Positions 4,761 through 11,297 of a DNA stretch of 11,297 nucleotides are shown here, piece by piece; position 1 is the stretch's first letter; each line of letters begins with the position of its first letter. The translations under genes were made by a program, and so were the position numbers. The stretch lies in assembly GCA_026988195.1 (NCBI GenBank), contig JALSLS010000346.1, positions 1 through 11,297 on the forward strand, in the 5' to 3' direction. This stretch comes from Methylomonas sp. Lineage in GTDB: Bacteria > Pseudomonadota > Gammaproteobacteria > Methylococcales > Methylomonadaceae. The notes under the pieces are model-generated. The model ran no database searches, had not been told where the DNA came from, and was given only the letters and a program-made list of their open reading frames with translations.

Positions 4761-7700
4761 GTGATTCATAAAATTAAACGAGTAACGTGGCAGTTTTCTT
4801 TTTGCTTATTAGTAGTGACAGCTATAGGCCTCAGTATGGTGCGGTTTTTTTTATTGAGTATTGATGACTATAAAGATGCAATAGAAAGTAAAATCTTCGA
4901 GCTGACAGAAATACCCCTTGAAATAGGTGAGTTACAAGCGAATATGAGAGGGTTTAACCCTGGGATTATTTTAAAAGATATTCGTATTTTAACACCTGAA
5001 AATAAACAGTCTTCTCCTCTTAAACTAGAAGAAATACGCTTTAGTATTAATTTAATAGATTTAGCTTGGACGAGAGAATTATTGCCTTCGAGTTGGCTTA
5101 CCTTGGTTGGCGTAAAGTTATCTATTGTGCGTTTGGAAGATGGAAGTCTGTCAATTGTTGGCCTTAATCCTAGTAAATCAGAACAACCTTACTGGTTACT
5201 AAATGGTGGACGTTATGAGGTTTTAAAAAGTGAGATTACCTGGTTAGATAAACAGCGAAATGCAGCTCCTCTCAGGTTCGATAATGTTGACTTGCTCATC
5301 AAAAGTGGTTCTGGGTCGCAAAACCATGAAGTTCACTTGCTTAGTCAGCTACCAGATTCCATAGGTGAGTCTTTACGAATATCCATGTCTATTCAAGGAA
5401 ATATTTTTAAAAAAGATAATATTAACGGTCTTATCTATATAAACGCAAGCAAGGTACAGTTAGCTAAAGTGATAACTGGGGAGCAACCTCTGGGCTTGAA
5501 AGTCGCTGCTGGAAAAGGTGATTTTGAATTATGGAGCCAGTGGGAAAACTCAAAGAATATTGCTTTAAGCGGGAATATTCAGGCAAGTAATATTAAGATA
5601 AAAAAACATAAGGAAACTTATAAAGCGAATGACTTATCAACTGCATTTTTTGGCTTTAATCAGCATGAAGGGTGGCAACTTGGGTTGACTGATTTTAAAA
5701 TGAAAGCTCATGATAAATCATGGCCAGCAGCAAGTTTTATTTTTGCCGGTAATCACTCATTAACCCAGTTTTCCATCTCAATTGAACAATCAGATTTACA
5801 ACAAGCAAGTGAGTTGGCTCAGTTTTTTGCCCCTTTAGAAAAAGAAAATAAAACGCTGCTGGCTCAATTAGGGATAAAAGGGCAGATAAATGATTTTTCT
5901 GCTTATATCGATACAGAAAAAAATAGCTTTGCCATTAATGGTGAGTTTAATAATATTTTTACCTCTACTTTTTCTCACTATCCCGAAATAAAAAATTTCT
6001 CAGCCAGTATTCAAGGCACAGAGCAGCAGGGAGTTATTGGGTTTAACACCCAAAAAGCGAGTTTGTTTTTTCCAGAAATATTCCGAAAAGCGATACCTAT
6101 TAAGCATTTTTCTGGGCAGCTAGCATGGCAACAGCAGGTTGACAGCTGGTTGCTAGAGTCGGAACAGTTGGTTTTAAATGTTAAAGACGCTGAAACTAAT
6201 AACAAATTAAGTTTATCTTTGTCCAACATTGAAGCGCCGATTTTTATGGATCTGCAAAGTTCTATTGCAAATATAGAAGATGTCAGTGCAATTTCTGATT
6301 ATTACCCTGCCCGTATGATGAGCAAAGATGTTTTAAGCTGGCTGGATAAGGTGTTTGTATCAGGAAAGATCAAGCAAGGTGGCTTACTATTTGTTGGGAA
6401 TCTTAATGAGTATCCTTTTTCACAAGGGCAAGGGGTTTTTGAGGTTTTACTTGATGCTAGTGATGTGGAGTTACAGTTTTCACCAGAATGGCCTCATTTA
6501 CATAAAGTAAATGCAGAGATTGCCATTCAGCAAAATCATTTGGCTGTGACCTCTAACCATGCCAAAGTCAAGGGCATTCATATTGGTAATGTCTTAGTTG
6601 AAATTCCCCATTTAGAGAGAAGTCGCTATGTTTTAGTTCAAGGGCGAGCGACTGGAACAGCTGGCGATGGTCTAAAGTTTATGCAGAAAACCCCCTTGCA
6701 GGCTATTGCAGATAATTTTTTAGATGTCATTGAGCCATCAGGTAATGTTGAGGTTTATTTAAAAACTAAAGTGCCTTTAGTTTATGGTTTGGAGCCTATT
6801 GTTGATGGTGGGATTAAACTAAAACAGCTAGGATTAAATATAAAGCCTATAGCATTAAAGGTAGCTGATGTTAATGGGCTTTTAACCTTTACTGAAAAAG
6901 GTTTATTTGCTGAAAAAATCAAAGCAAAAGCCTTGGGGAATCCAATAAAAATTAATATAGAGACTTTGAATAGTAATACCGCCGTTGCAGTAAAGGGTAC
7001 GACAGGTATTAGCCAGCTACAAAAACAATTTAGTTTTTTTGATAGTGAATTGTTTGTTAATAAGAGAATTAAGGGTGACTTTAATTATCAACTGGTGCTG
7101 GATTTACCGGCGGCAGCAGCAGCAACGACAACGACAACCGCTCAATTGAATATCAGCACAAATCTACAAGGCATTTCTATAGATTTACCCGGAAAGTTAA
7201 AGAAGACAGCGAGTGAAGAAAAAAGCTTAGAGTTAAAATTTTTATTAAATGATGCCGAGTTATTACCCCTTAAGATAAGGTTTAATAATGATATTAAAGC
7301 GGCTATAAGCCTAGATAAACAGCAAAAACAGCTGTATTCAGCCAATATTATTTATGGTGCAGGACAAGCGGTGATGCCGAAAGAAAAAATAGTGAGTGTG
7401 CAAGTTAATCAAGCTATATTTGATATGACTGAGTGGCTAGCTGTTTTTAATAATAATACAGCTCAGCAGCAATCAAAGCCAATGGTTGATGAAATTAGCA
7501 TCAAAACTGAAAACTTAGTCTGGAATAAGCAGTCTTATGGTTTTTTTGATATGTTCATGAGACAAAATGAACAGCAATGGTTGGGAGGGTTGAATAGTAC
7601 ACTGGCAAAAGGTCGTTTTGCTATCCCTCTTTTTCGAACAAAGCAAAGTAAGATTAAGCTGGAAATGGACTATATAAAATTGGCAGCGTTTATGAAGTCT

Positions 7701-8600
7701 AAGCCGAAAAAAAATGAAGCTGCAATAATGGCTGACTTTTCGCTTATTGATGTTTTCAGTAAGCAACTTTTGTGGAAAGGAGAGAACCTAGGCGTGCTTG
7801 AAATTGAGACAGAACGCATTGCTAATGGGGTTCGATTTAAACCGGTTAACCTGACCTCAAAAAACGCTAAATTAATGATGAGTGCCGACTGGGTAAAACA
7901 AGGTCAAAAGAGTGTCACAGTATTTCAAGGTGTTTTGACAGCAGATGATATGGGAAGTGTCTTATCTAAGGTTGTTGATAACGGGCATGAATTAATAGAA
8001 ACAAAAGCAAGCATAAAATATTCAGGACAATGGCCAAATGCACCTTATCAGTTTTCATTGGAAGATATGGAAGCTGAGGTTGATGTAACATTAGAGCATG
8101 GTCGAATATCCAGTATTGAGCCGGGGTTTGGTCGTGCACTGGGGTTTCTTGCCAGTGAACAATGGATTAAAAGATTAACCCTGGATTTTGGGGATTTATA
8201 TAAAAAAGGGCTGAGTTTTAATCGTATAACGGGCTTATTTAAGGTACAGCAGGGCGTAGCTCATACAGATAGGCTGTTTATTGATTCTATTCCCGCTAAA
8301 ATTACTATTTCAGGTGAAACTGACTTACTGACTAAGACATTAGATTACAATATTTCTGTGATACCAAAAAGTTCAGGAGCGTTGCCTATAGCTGGTACAA
8401 TTATTAGTGGTATTGCAGGAACTATCACCCAAATATTAGTAAATGACTATAAAGAGGGCTATTTTTTTGGATCTAAATATCATGCGGCAGGAAAGTGGGG
8501 GGATATAAAGTTAGATGCTTTACTGGAACATGATGGTATTTTTAATAAAACTTGGACTGGATTTACAGATTTGTTCCAAGATGAGCTAGAGCCAGAATAA
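4761..8600 (+). CDS. yhdP: YhdP, AsmA-like inner-membrane protein of phospholipid transport
   Basis: YhdP is one of the large AsmA-like proteins (with TamB and YdbH) thought to form a bridge carrying phospholipids from the inner to the outer membrane. The product has 1279 residues, close to the 1266 of E. coli YhdP. A signal anchor lies at about residues 10-33 after a basic N-terminus (MIHKIKR). It is followed by a very long, beta-rich, repetitive periplasmic region and a conserved C-terminal section (SEQWIKRLTLDFGDLYKKGL, ALPIAGTIISGIAGTITQIL) typical of the DUF3971/AsmA-2 family. The GTG start is supported by GGAAAG five bases upstream. It follows rng after 38 bases and is probably co-transcribed. 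Odd feature: residues 784-793 are five alanines then five threonines, encoded by triplet repeats (7110-7139). Otherwise the gene is intact. Confidence 0.94.
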   Translation: MIHKIKRVTWQFSFCLLVVTAIGLSMVRFFLLSIDDYKDAIESKIFELTEIPLEIGELQANMRGFNPGIILKDIRILTPENKQSSPLKLEEIRFSINLIDLAWTRELLPSSWLTLVGVKLSIVRLEDGSLSIVGLNPSKSEQPYWLLNGGRYEVLKSEITWLDKQRNAAPLRFDNVDLLIKSGSGSQNHEVHLLSQLPDSIGESLRISMSIQGNIFKKDNINGLIYINASKVQLAKVITGEQPLGLKVAAGKGDFELWSQWENSKNIALSGNIQASNIKIKKHKETYKANDLSTAFFGFNQHEGWQLGLTDFKMKAHDKSWPAASFIFAGNHSLTQFSISIEQSDLQQASELAQFFAPLEKENKTLLAQLGIKGQINDFSAYIDTEKNSFAINGEFNNIFTSTFSHYPEIKNFSASIQGTEQQGVIGFNTQKASLFFPEIFRKAIPIKHFSGQLAWQQQVDSWLLESEQLVLNVKDAETNNKLSLSLSNIEAPIFMDLQSSIANIEDVSAISDYYPARMMSKDVLSWLDKVFVSGKIKQGGLLFVGNLNEYPFSQGQGVFEVLLDASDVELQFSPEWPHLHKVNAEIAIQQNHLAVTSNHAKVKGIHIGNVLVEIPHLERSRYVLVQGRATGTAGDGLKFMQKTPLQAIADNFLDVIEPSGNVEVYLKTKVPLVYGLEPIVDGGIKLKQLGLNIKPIALKVADVNGLLTFTEKGLFAEKIKAKALGNPIKINIETLNSNTAVAVKGTTGISQLQKQFSFFDSELFVNKRIKGDFNYQLVLDLPAAAAATTTTTAQLNISTNLQGISIDLPGKLKKTASEEKSLELKFLLNDAELLPLKIRFNNDIKAAISLDKQQKQLYSANIIYGAGQAVMPKEKIVSVQVNQAIFDMTEWLAVFNNNTAQQQSKPMVDEISIKTENLVWNKQSYGFFDMFMRQNEQQWLGGLNSTLAKGRFAIPLFRTKQSKIKLEMDYIKLAAFMKSKPKKNEAAIMADFSLIDVFSKQLLWKGENLGVLEIETERIANGVRFKPVNLTSKNAKLMMSADWVKQGQKSVTVFQGVLTADDMGSVLSKVVDNGHELIETKASIKYSGQWPNAPYQFSLEDMEAEVDVTLEHGRISSIEPGFGRALGFLASEQWIKRLTLDFGDLYKKGLSFNRITGLFKVQQGVAHTDRLFIDSIPAKITISGETDLLTKTLDYNISVIPKSSGALPIAGTIISGIAGTITQILVNDYKEGYFFGSKYHAAGKWGDIKLDALLEHDGIFNKTWTGFTDLFQDELEPE
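7110..7139 (+). repeat. In-frame triplet repeat encoding Ala5-Thr5 in YhdP
   Basis: GCG followed by four GCA codons, then alternating ACG/ACA and a final ACC, give AAAAATTTTT at residues 784-793. The tract is a trinucleotide microsatellite inside a coding region. Length change by slippage would keep the frame, so the linker length could vary between strains without breaking the protein. Confidence 0.75.
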
Positions 8601-8612
8601 TTTTTTGGTGAT

Positions 8613-8639
8613 GTAGGAGCGCCCGCCCTCGGCGCGAAG
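8613..8639 (+). repeat. Single REP-like element downstream of yhdP
   Basis: A GTAG head (8613-8616) is followed by a GC-rich hairpin, GCGCC (8619-8623) pairing with GGCGC (8631-8635) around a 7-base loop, and then GAAG. This matches the organisation of GTAG-headed REP elements in Pseudomonas and other gammaproteobacteria. It begins 13 bases after the yhdP stop and is much richer in GC than its surroundings. Its stem differs from that of the REP pair at 1393-1462, so it belongs to a different sequence class. Confidence 0.65.
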
Positions 8640-8644
8640 ATAAA

Positions 8645-8712
8645 ATAACGGTTGCTCTTAACTCATTACCCCCTCCCTCGCTTGGGTGGAGGGGCTTAAG
8701 AGCATTAGTTAT
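8645..8712. repeat. Compound stem-loop between yhdP and the nitrilase gene
   Basis: Three nested pairs of arms share one axis: ATAAC (8645-8649) with GTTAT (8708-8712), TGCTCTTAA (8653-8661) with TTAAGAGCA (8696-8704), and CCCCTCC (8670-8676) with GGAGGGG (8688-8694). The 9-bp and 7-bp arms are perfect. Unpaired bases are mostly on the left side (8662-8669). There is no U-tract after it, so it is not a standard intrinsic terminator; it may block 3' exonucleases at the end of the yhdP message or be a small mobile repeat next to the REP. Confidence 0.65.
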
Positions 8713-8757
8713 GGGTGAATAGTTATCCCAAAAGTATGGCGCAAGACCCAAGTATTT

Positions 8758-8787
8758 TTGAACTCTTGCTCCAAAGTTAGATATTTT
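8758..8787 (+). promoter_or_regulatory. Weak candidate promoter for the nitrilase-bamC-tldD group
   Basis: TTGAAC (8758-8763) resembles a -35 box and TATTTT (8782-8787) a -10 box (four of six), with an 18-base spacer, ending 18 bases before the ATG at 8806. Its position after the two hairpins would let this gene group be transcribed independently of yhdP. The match is modest in AT-rich DNA. Confidence 0.25.
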
Positions 8788-8805
8788 AGAATTGACGAGA
8801 AAAAA

Positions 8806-9624
8806 ATGAGTAAATGTGCAGCCATTCAAATGGCATCGAGCCCAAATGTTGGTTCCAATTTATTGGAAGCGGGGAAATTAATTGCTGAAGCAGCTAAGGC
8901 GGGAGCCAAACTTATTACTTTGCCAGAAAACTTTGCCTTAATGGGGGAGCATGAACTGGATAAAGTAAAAGTTCGAGAGCAAGATGGCGAAGGTCCCATC
9001 CAAACGTTTTTATCGGAGACAGCAAAAAAACATGCGGTATGGTTGATTGGTGGATCAGTCCCTTTAGCTGCAACAGATGACCATAAAGTGAGAGCCGCTT
9101 GCTTAATCTATAATGATAAGGGTGAACGTGTTGCCCGCTATGATAAAGTTCATTTATTTGATGTCAGTGTGCCTGATACAAACGAGGAATATAGAGAGTC
9201 TGATTCCATTGATAGTGGTGTAGAGCCTTTAGTAATAGACACTCCTTTTGGACGCTTAGGTATAGCCATTTGTTATGATTTGCGTTTTCCTGAGTTTTTT
9301 AGAAAAATGCAAGAACAAGGGGTGGAGATAGTGGTTGTTCCTTCAGCATTTACTGCAGAAACAGGTGCCGCACACTGGGAGGTATTGCTAAGAGCAAGAG
9401 CGATAGAAAATTTATGTTACATCATTGCCCCTAATCAAGGTGGCTTTCATGTCAATGGAAGAAAGACCTTTGGGCACAGTATGGTGGTTGATCCATGGGG
9501 TATTGTGCTGGACTGTTATAAAACAGGAGCGGGTTTTGTTAGTGCTGAAGTGGATATAGAAAGGCTCGAAAAAGTCAGAGCATCATTTCCAGTATTAAAT
9601 CATCGAAGATTCTTTTGCCAATAA
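8806..9624 (+). CDS. Nitrilase-superfamily amidase, probable deaminated-glutathione amidase (Nit1 type)
   Basis: The 272-residue cytoplasmic enzyme has the full Glu-Lys-Cys triad of carbon-nitrogen hydrolases: Glu41 in LPENFALMG, Lys114 in YDKVHLFDV and Cys156 in AICYDLRFPE. The phrase KVHLFDVSVPDTNEEYRESD and the overall length fit the Nit1/YbeM branch, whose members hydrolyse deaminated glutathione formed by side reactions of transaminases (metabolite repair). Omega-amidase (Nit2) is the main alternative, and sequence alone does not settle the substrate. An in-frame TTG at 8758 would add 16 residues; the ATG at 8806 is preferred because MSKCAAIQMAS is the normal family start. In Pseudomonas a nitrilase likewise lies between yhdP and tldD, which supports orthology. 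The stop is two bases before the next start. Confidence 0.92.
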   Translation: MSKCAAIQMASSPNVGSNLLEAGKLIAEAAKAGAKLITLPENFALMGEHELDKVKVREQDGEGPIQTFLSETAKKHAVWLIGGSVPLAATDDHKVRAACLIYNDKGERVARYDKVHLFDVSVPDTNEEYRESDSIDSGVEPLVIDTPFGRLGIAICYDLRFPEFFRKMQEQGVEIVVVPSAFTAETGAAHWEVLLRARAIENLCYIIAPNQGGFHVNGRKTFGHSMVVDPWGIVLDCYKTGAGFVSAEVDIERLEKVRASFPVLNHRRFFCQ

Positions 9625-9626
9625 AT

Positions 9627-10226
9627 ATGAATATGAAAAAAAAATGGGTGTTGTTTTTTGCCCCATTGTTAATAAGTGCTTGTTCAAATACTGAAAATAC
9701 ACGCTATAAAGATCTCAGTCACCTTGAAAAGCCACCTGAAATACTGGCTCCAGAAAAAGTTAATAGCGCAGTCATGCAGGATAAAAAAAGTATTGCGAAA
9801 AAAGGCTTAGGGCAGGTTGTGACATTGTCTGGCCCTGCTGATCAGCCAATTTTAAAGATTAAAAAGATTTTTGATCGCTCCTGGAGTATTGTAGAGCAAG
9901 CTTTAAATCTAGCGGAAATTGAAGTTACAGATAAGAATAGAGATAAAGGTGTTTTTTATCTTAAATTTGACCCAGACAAGCAGTTATCTAAAGATTCAAG
10001 TTTAGTAGATAGTATGACTTTTTTCTTATTTAAAGATGAGTATGATGAAGGCACATATAAACTATCAGTGGTATGGCGCGATAGTGATACAGAAGTTAGC
10101 GCTGAACTTATAGATCAAAAAAATGACGGACTATTAGACGATGAGTTTGAAGAGACTCTTGATTTTGGGTCTAAGCTAATTGAAAGACTATATAAAACCA
10201 TTAGAGATGATTTTCCAGTTGAGTGA
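9627..10226 (+). CDS. bamC: Short BamC/NlpB-like outer-membrane lipoprotein
   Basis: The 199-residue product begins with a lipoprotein signal (MNMKKKWVLFFAPLLISAC). The lipidated cysteine is Cys19 and the following serine predicts outer-membrane sorting. After a polar linker containing RYKDL and KPPEI, residues about 73-165 resemble one helix-grip domain of BamC (KIFDRSWSIVEQALNLAEIE, DKGVFYLKF, TYKLSVVW). BamC is an accessory lipoprotein of the BAM complex that inserts beta-barrel proteins into the outer membrane. E. coli BamC is about 344 residues with two such domains, so this form seems to have one. An ATG six bases later (9633) is an equally possible start. The gap to the nitrilase stop is only two bases and no Shine-Dalgarno is visible, suggesting coupling. 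In E. coli bamC lies next to dapA, so this location is unusual. A generic NlpB/DapX-family lipoprotein is the safe reading. Confidence 0.7.
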   Translation: MNMKKKWVLFFAPLLISACSNTENTRYKDLSHLEKPPEILAPEKVNSAVMQDKKSIAKKGLGQVVTLSGPADQPILKIKKIFDRSWSIVEQALNLAEIEVTDKNRDKGVFYLKFDPDKQLSKDSSLVDSMTFFLFKDEYDEGTYKLSVVWRDSDTEVSAELIDQKNDGLLDDEFEETLDFGSKLIERLYKTIRDDFPVE

Positions 10227-10296
10227 GGCTCTTATTTTAGTCGCTCCACTATCAGCATTTAAACAGGTTCCCTTAAATTAATTACCCAAATATAAA

Positions 10297-11297
10297 ATGT
10301 TAAACCAAGTAAAGCAATCAATATTATCGCCGTATGGTATGCAAGAAAAAGATATTGATACCATTATGGATAGTATGCTGAGTGCGCAAGTAGATGAGGC
10401 CGATATTTACTTTCAGTCCAGTCATTTCGAGTCGTGGGTTTTGGAAGGCGGTATTGTTAAAGAGGGAGTTCACAGTATTGAGAAAGGTGCCGGTGTCCGG
10501 GTGGTTTCGGGTGAAAAAACGGGGTTTGCTTATAGTGACAGGATTGAACTTTCAGTGTTGCTTGAGGCCGCAAAAAATGTAAAGTCAATCGCCAGGCAGG
10601 GGCAAAACGCACAAAGAAAAGTAGCAACCGTTACCGATAGAATAAATTATTATCAAGCTATTAACCCTTTAAAGTCACTTGCAGATCAGGAAAAAATTGA
10701 TTTGTTAAGAAAGGTCGATGCTGAAACTCGTAAGCTTGACCCTAGAATTGAAGAAGTCATTGTTAGTATAGTGGGTGTTGATGAGCAAATTTTAGTTGCA
10801 AATCAAGATGGCTCTCTTGCTGCTGATATTCGCCCACTGACTCGAATGAGTGTGACGGTTATTTTAGAAGATAATGGAAAGCGCGAACAAGGTAATATGG
10901 GGGGCGGTGCAAGAACAGATTATGGCTACTTTTTAGACCAAAATAAAGCAATAGAATACGGTAAAGAAGCAGTAAGGCAAGCTATTGTAAATCTTGAAGC
11001 TATTGATGCGCCAGCGGGTAATATGACCGTGGTACTAGGTCCAGGTTGGCCCGGAATTTTATTGCATGAAGCGATTGGCCATGGGCTAGAAGGTGATTTT
11101 AACCGTAAAGGAACCTCGGCATTTAGTGGCAAAGTAGGTGAGCGTGTTGCTTCAGATCTATGTACCATTGTAGATGATGGAACCCTACAAGGACGGCGTG
11201 GGTCGCTTAGTATTGATGATGAAGGCATCCCTTCAGAAAATACCGTGTTAATTGAAAAGGGTATTCTTAAAGGTTATATGCAGGATAAGATGAATGC
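10297..11297 (+). CDS. tldD: Metalloprotease TldD, N-terminal 333 codons (cut by window edge)
   Basis: TldD, usually paired with PmbA/TldE, is a zinc metalloprotease that cleaves unstructured peptides, including microcin B17 precursor and CcdA antitoxin in E. coli. The frame from ATG 10297 is open to the right edge and covers about 70% of the usual 480 residues. It contains the characteristic phrases SSHFESWVLEGGIVKEG and EKTGFAYSD, and the metal-binding HExxxH motif HEAIGHGLEGDFNR (His257, Glu258, His262), followed by RRGSLSIDDEG and LKGYMQDKMN. The distal zinc-ligand cysteine lies beyond the window. An in-frame stop at 10279 makes ATG 10297 the first possible ATG, but no Shine-Dalgarno precedes it. 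The 70-base gap after the bamC-like gene has no clear terminator. The family assignment is secure. Confidence 0.96.
   Translation, partial: MLNQVKQSILSPYGMQEKDIDTIMDSMLSAQVDEADIYFQSSHFESWVLEGGIVKEGVHSIEKGAGVRVVSGEKTGFAYSDRIELSVLLEAAKNVKSIARQGQNAQRKVATVTDRINYYQAINPLKSLADQEKIDLLRKVDAETRKLDPRIEEVIVSIVGVDEQILVANQDGSLAADIRPLTRMSVTVILEDNGKREQGNMGGGARTDYGYFLDQNKAIEYGKEAVRQAIVNLEAIDAPAGNMTVVLGPGWPGILLHEAIGHGLEGDFNRKGTSAFSGKVGERVASDLCTIVDDGTLQGRRGSLSIDDEGIPSENTVLIEKGILKGYMQDKMN

Noticed and set aside
4179..4769. 196-codon open frame on the minus strand opposite rng
   Set aside because: It lies antisense to strongly conserved RNase G sequence, is serine-rich and low in family-like character, and has no support of its own.
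10227..10296. Promoter with -10 TATAAA at 10291 for tldD
   Set aside because: The box directly abuts the ATG, so transcription would begin inside the coding sequence.
10394..10582. 62-codon plus-strand frame beginning at 10394
   Set aside because: It lies inside tldD in another frame, and the tldD frame carries the conserved protein sequence.
1..11297. CRISPR array, tRNA or rRNA genes, prophage or toxin-antitoxin genes
   Set aside because: I found no regularly spaced repeats, no tRNA-like cloverleaf and no proteins of these classes.

Overview
The window looks like a chromosomal segment of a low-GC gammaproteobacterium. The gene set (rlmH, maf/yhdE, rng, yhdP, a nitrilase, a BamC-like lipoprotein, tldD) is the conserved envelope and housekeeping neighbourhood known from Pseudomonas and, with differences, E. 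coli. A secreted protein with a VPVPA-type PEP-CTERM tail, REP palindromes with a GTAG head and an Rnf-type electron-transport gene would suit an aerobic methanotroph (Methylococcales) or a relative. That placement is an inference from gene content, not from a database search.

Left part (1-2210): the first 107 bases, on the minus strand, are the start of a probable rnfB cut by the window edge. A roughly 420-base divergent intergenic region follows. It holds a tiny 12-codon reading frame behind a perfect Shine-Dalgarno sequence and a 10-bp tandem repeat. Next comes a 238-aa exported DUF1566-type protein with a C-terminal PEP-CTERM sorting signal (529-1245). After it lie 965 bases without a convincing gene, containing a perfect 30-bp inverted repeat (a head-out pair of REP units) and several small hairpins.

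Right part (2211-11297): a co-directional cluster of conserved genes. rlmH, maf and rng are joined by two ATGA overlaps, and yhdP follows rng after 38 bases with its own good ribosome binding site. About 200 bases with a second REP-type hairpin and a compound stem-loop separate yhdP from a nitrilase-family gene (probable deaminated-glutathione amidase). A short BamC-like lipoprotein gene follows the nitrilase almost immediately, and tldD starts 70 bases later and runs off the right edge with 333 codons visible.

Together the genes cover ribosome maturation (RlmH, RNase G), nucleotide-pool cleaning (Maf), metabolite repair (nitrilase), outer-membrane lipid and protein biogenesis (YhdP, BamC-like) and peptide proteolysis (TldD). 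I did not find a clearly new multigene system. The items most worth a second look are the REP elements, the 12-codon frame with the perfect Shine-Dalgarno, the possible near-leaderless rlmH promoter, and the short bamC-like gene between the nitrilase and tldD.
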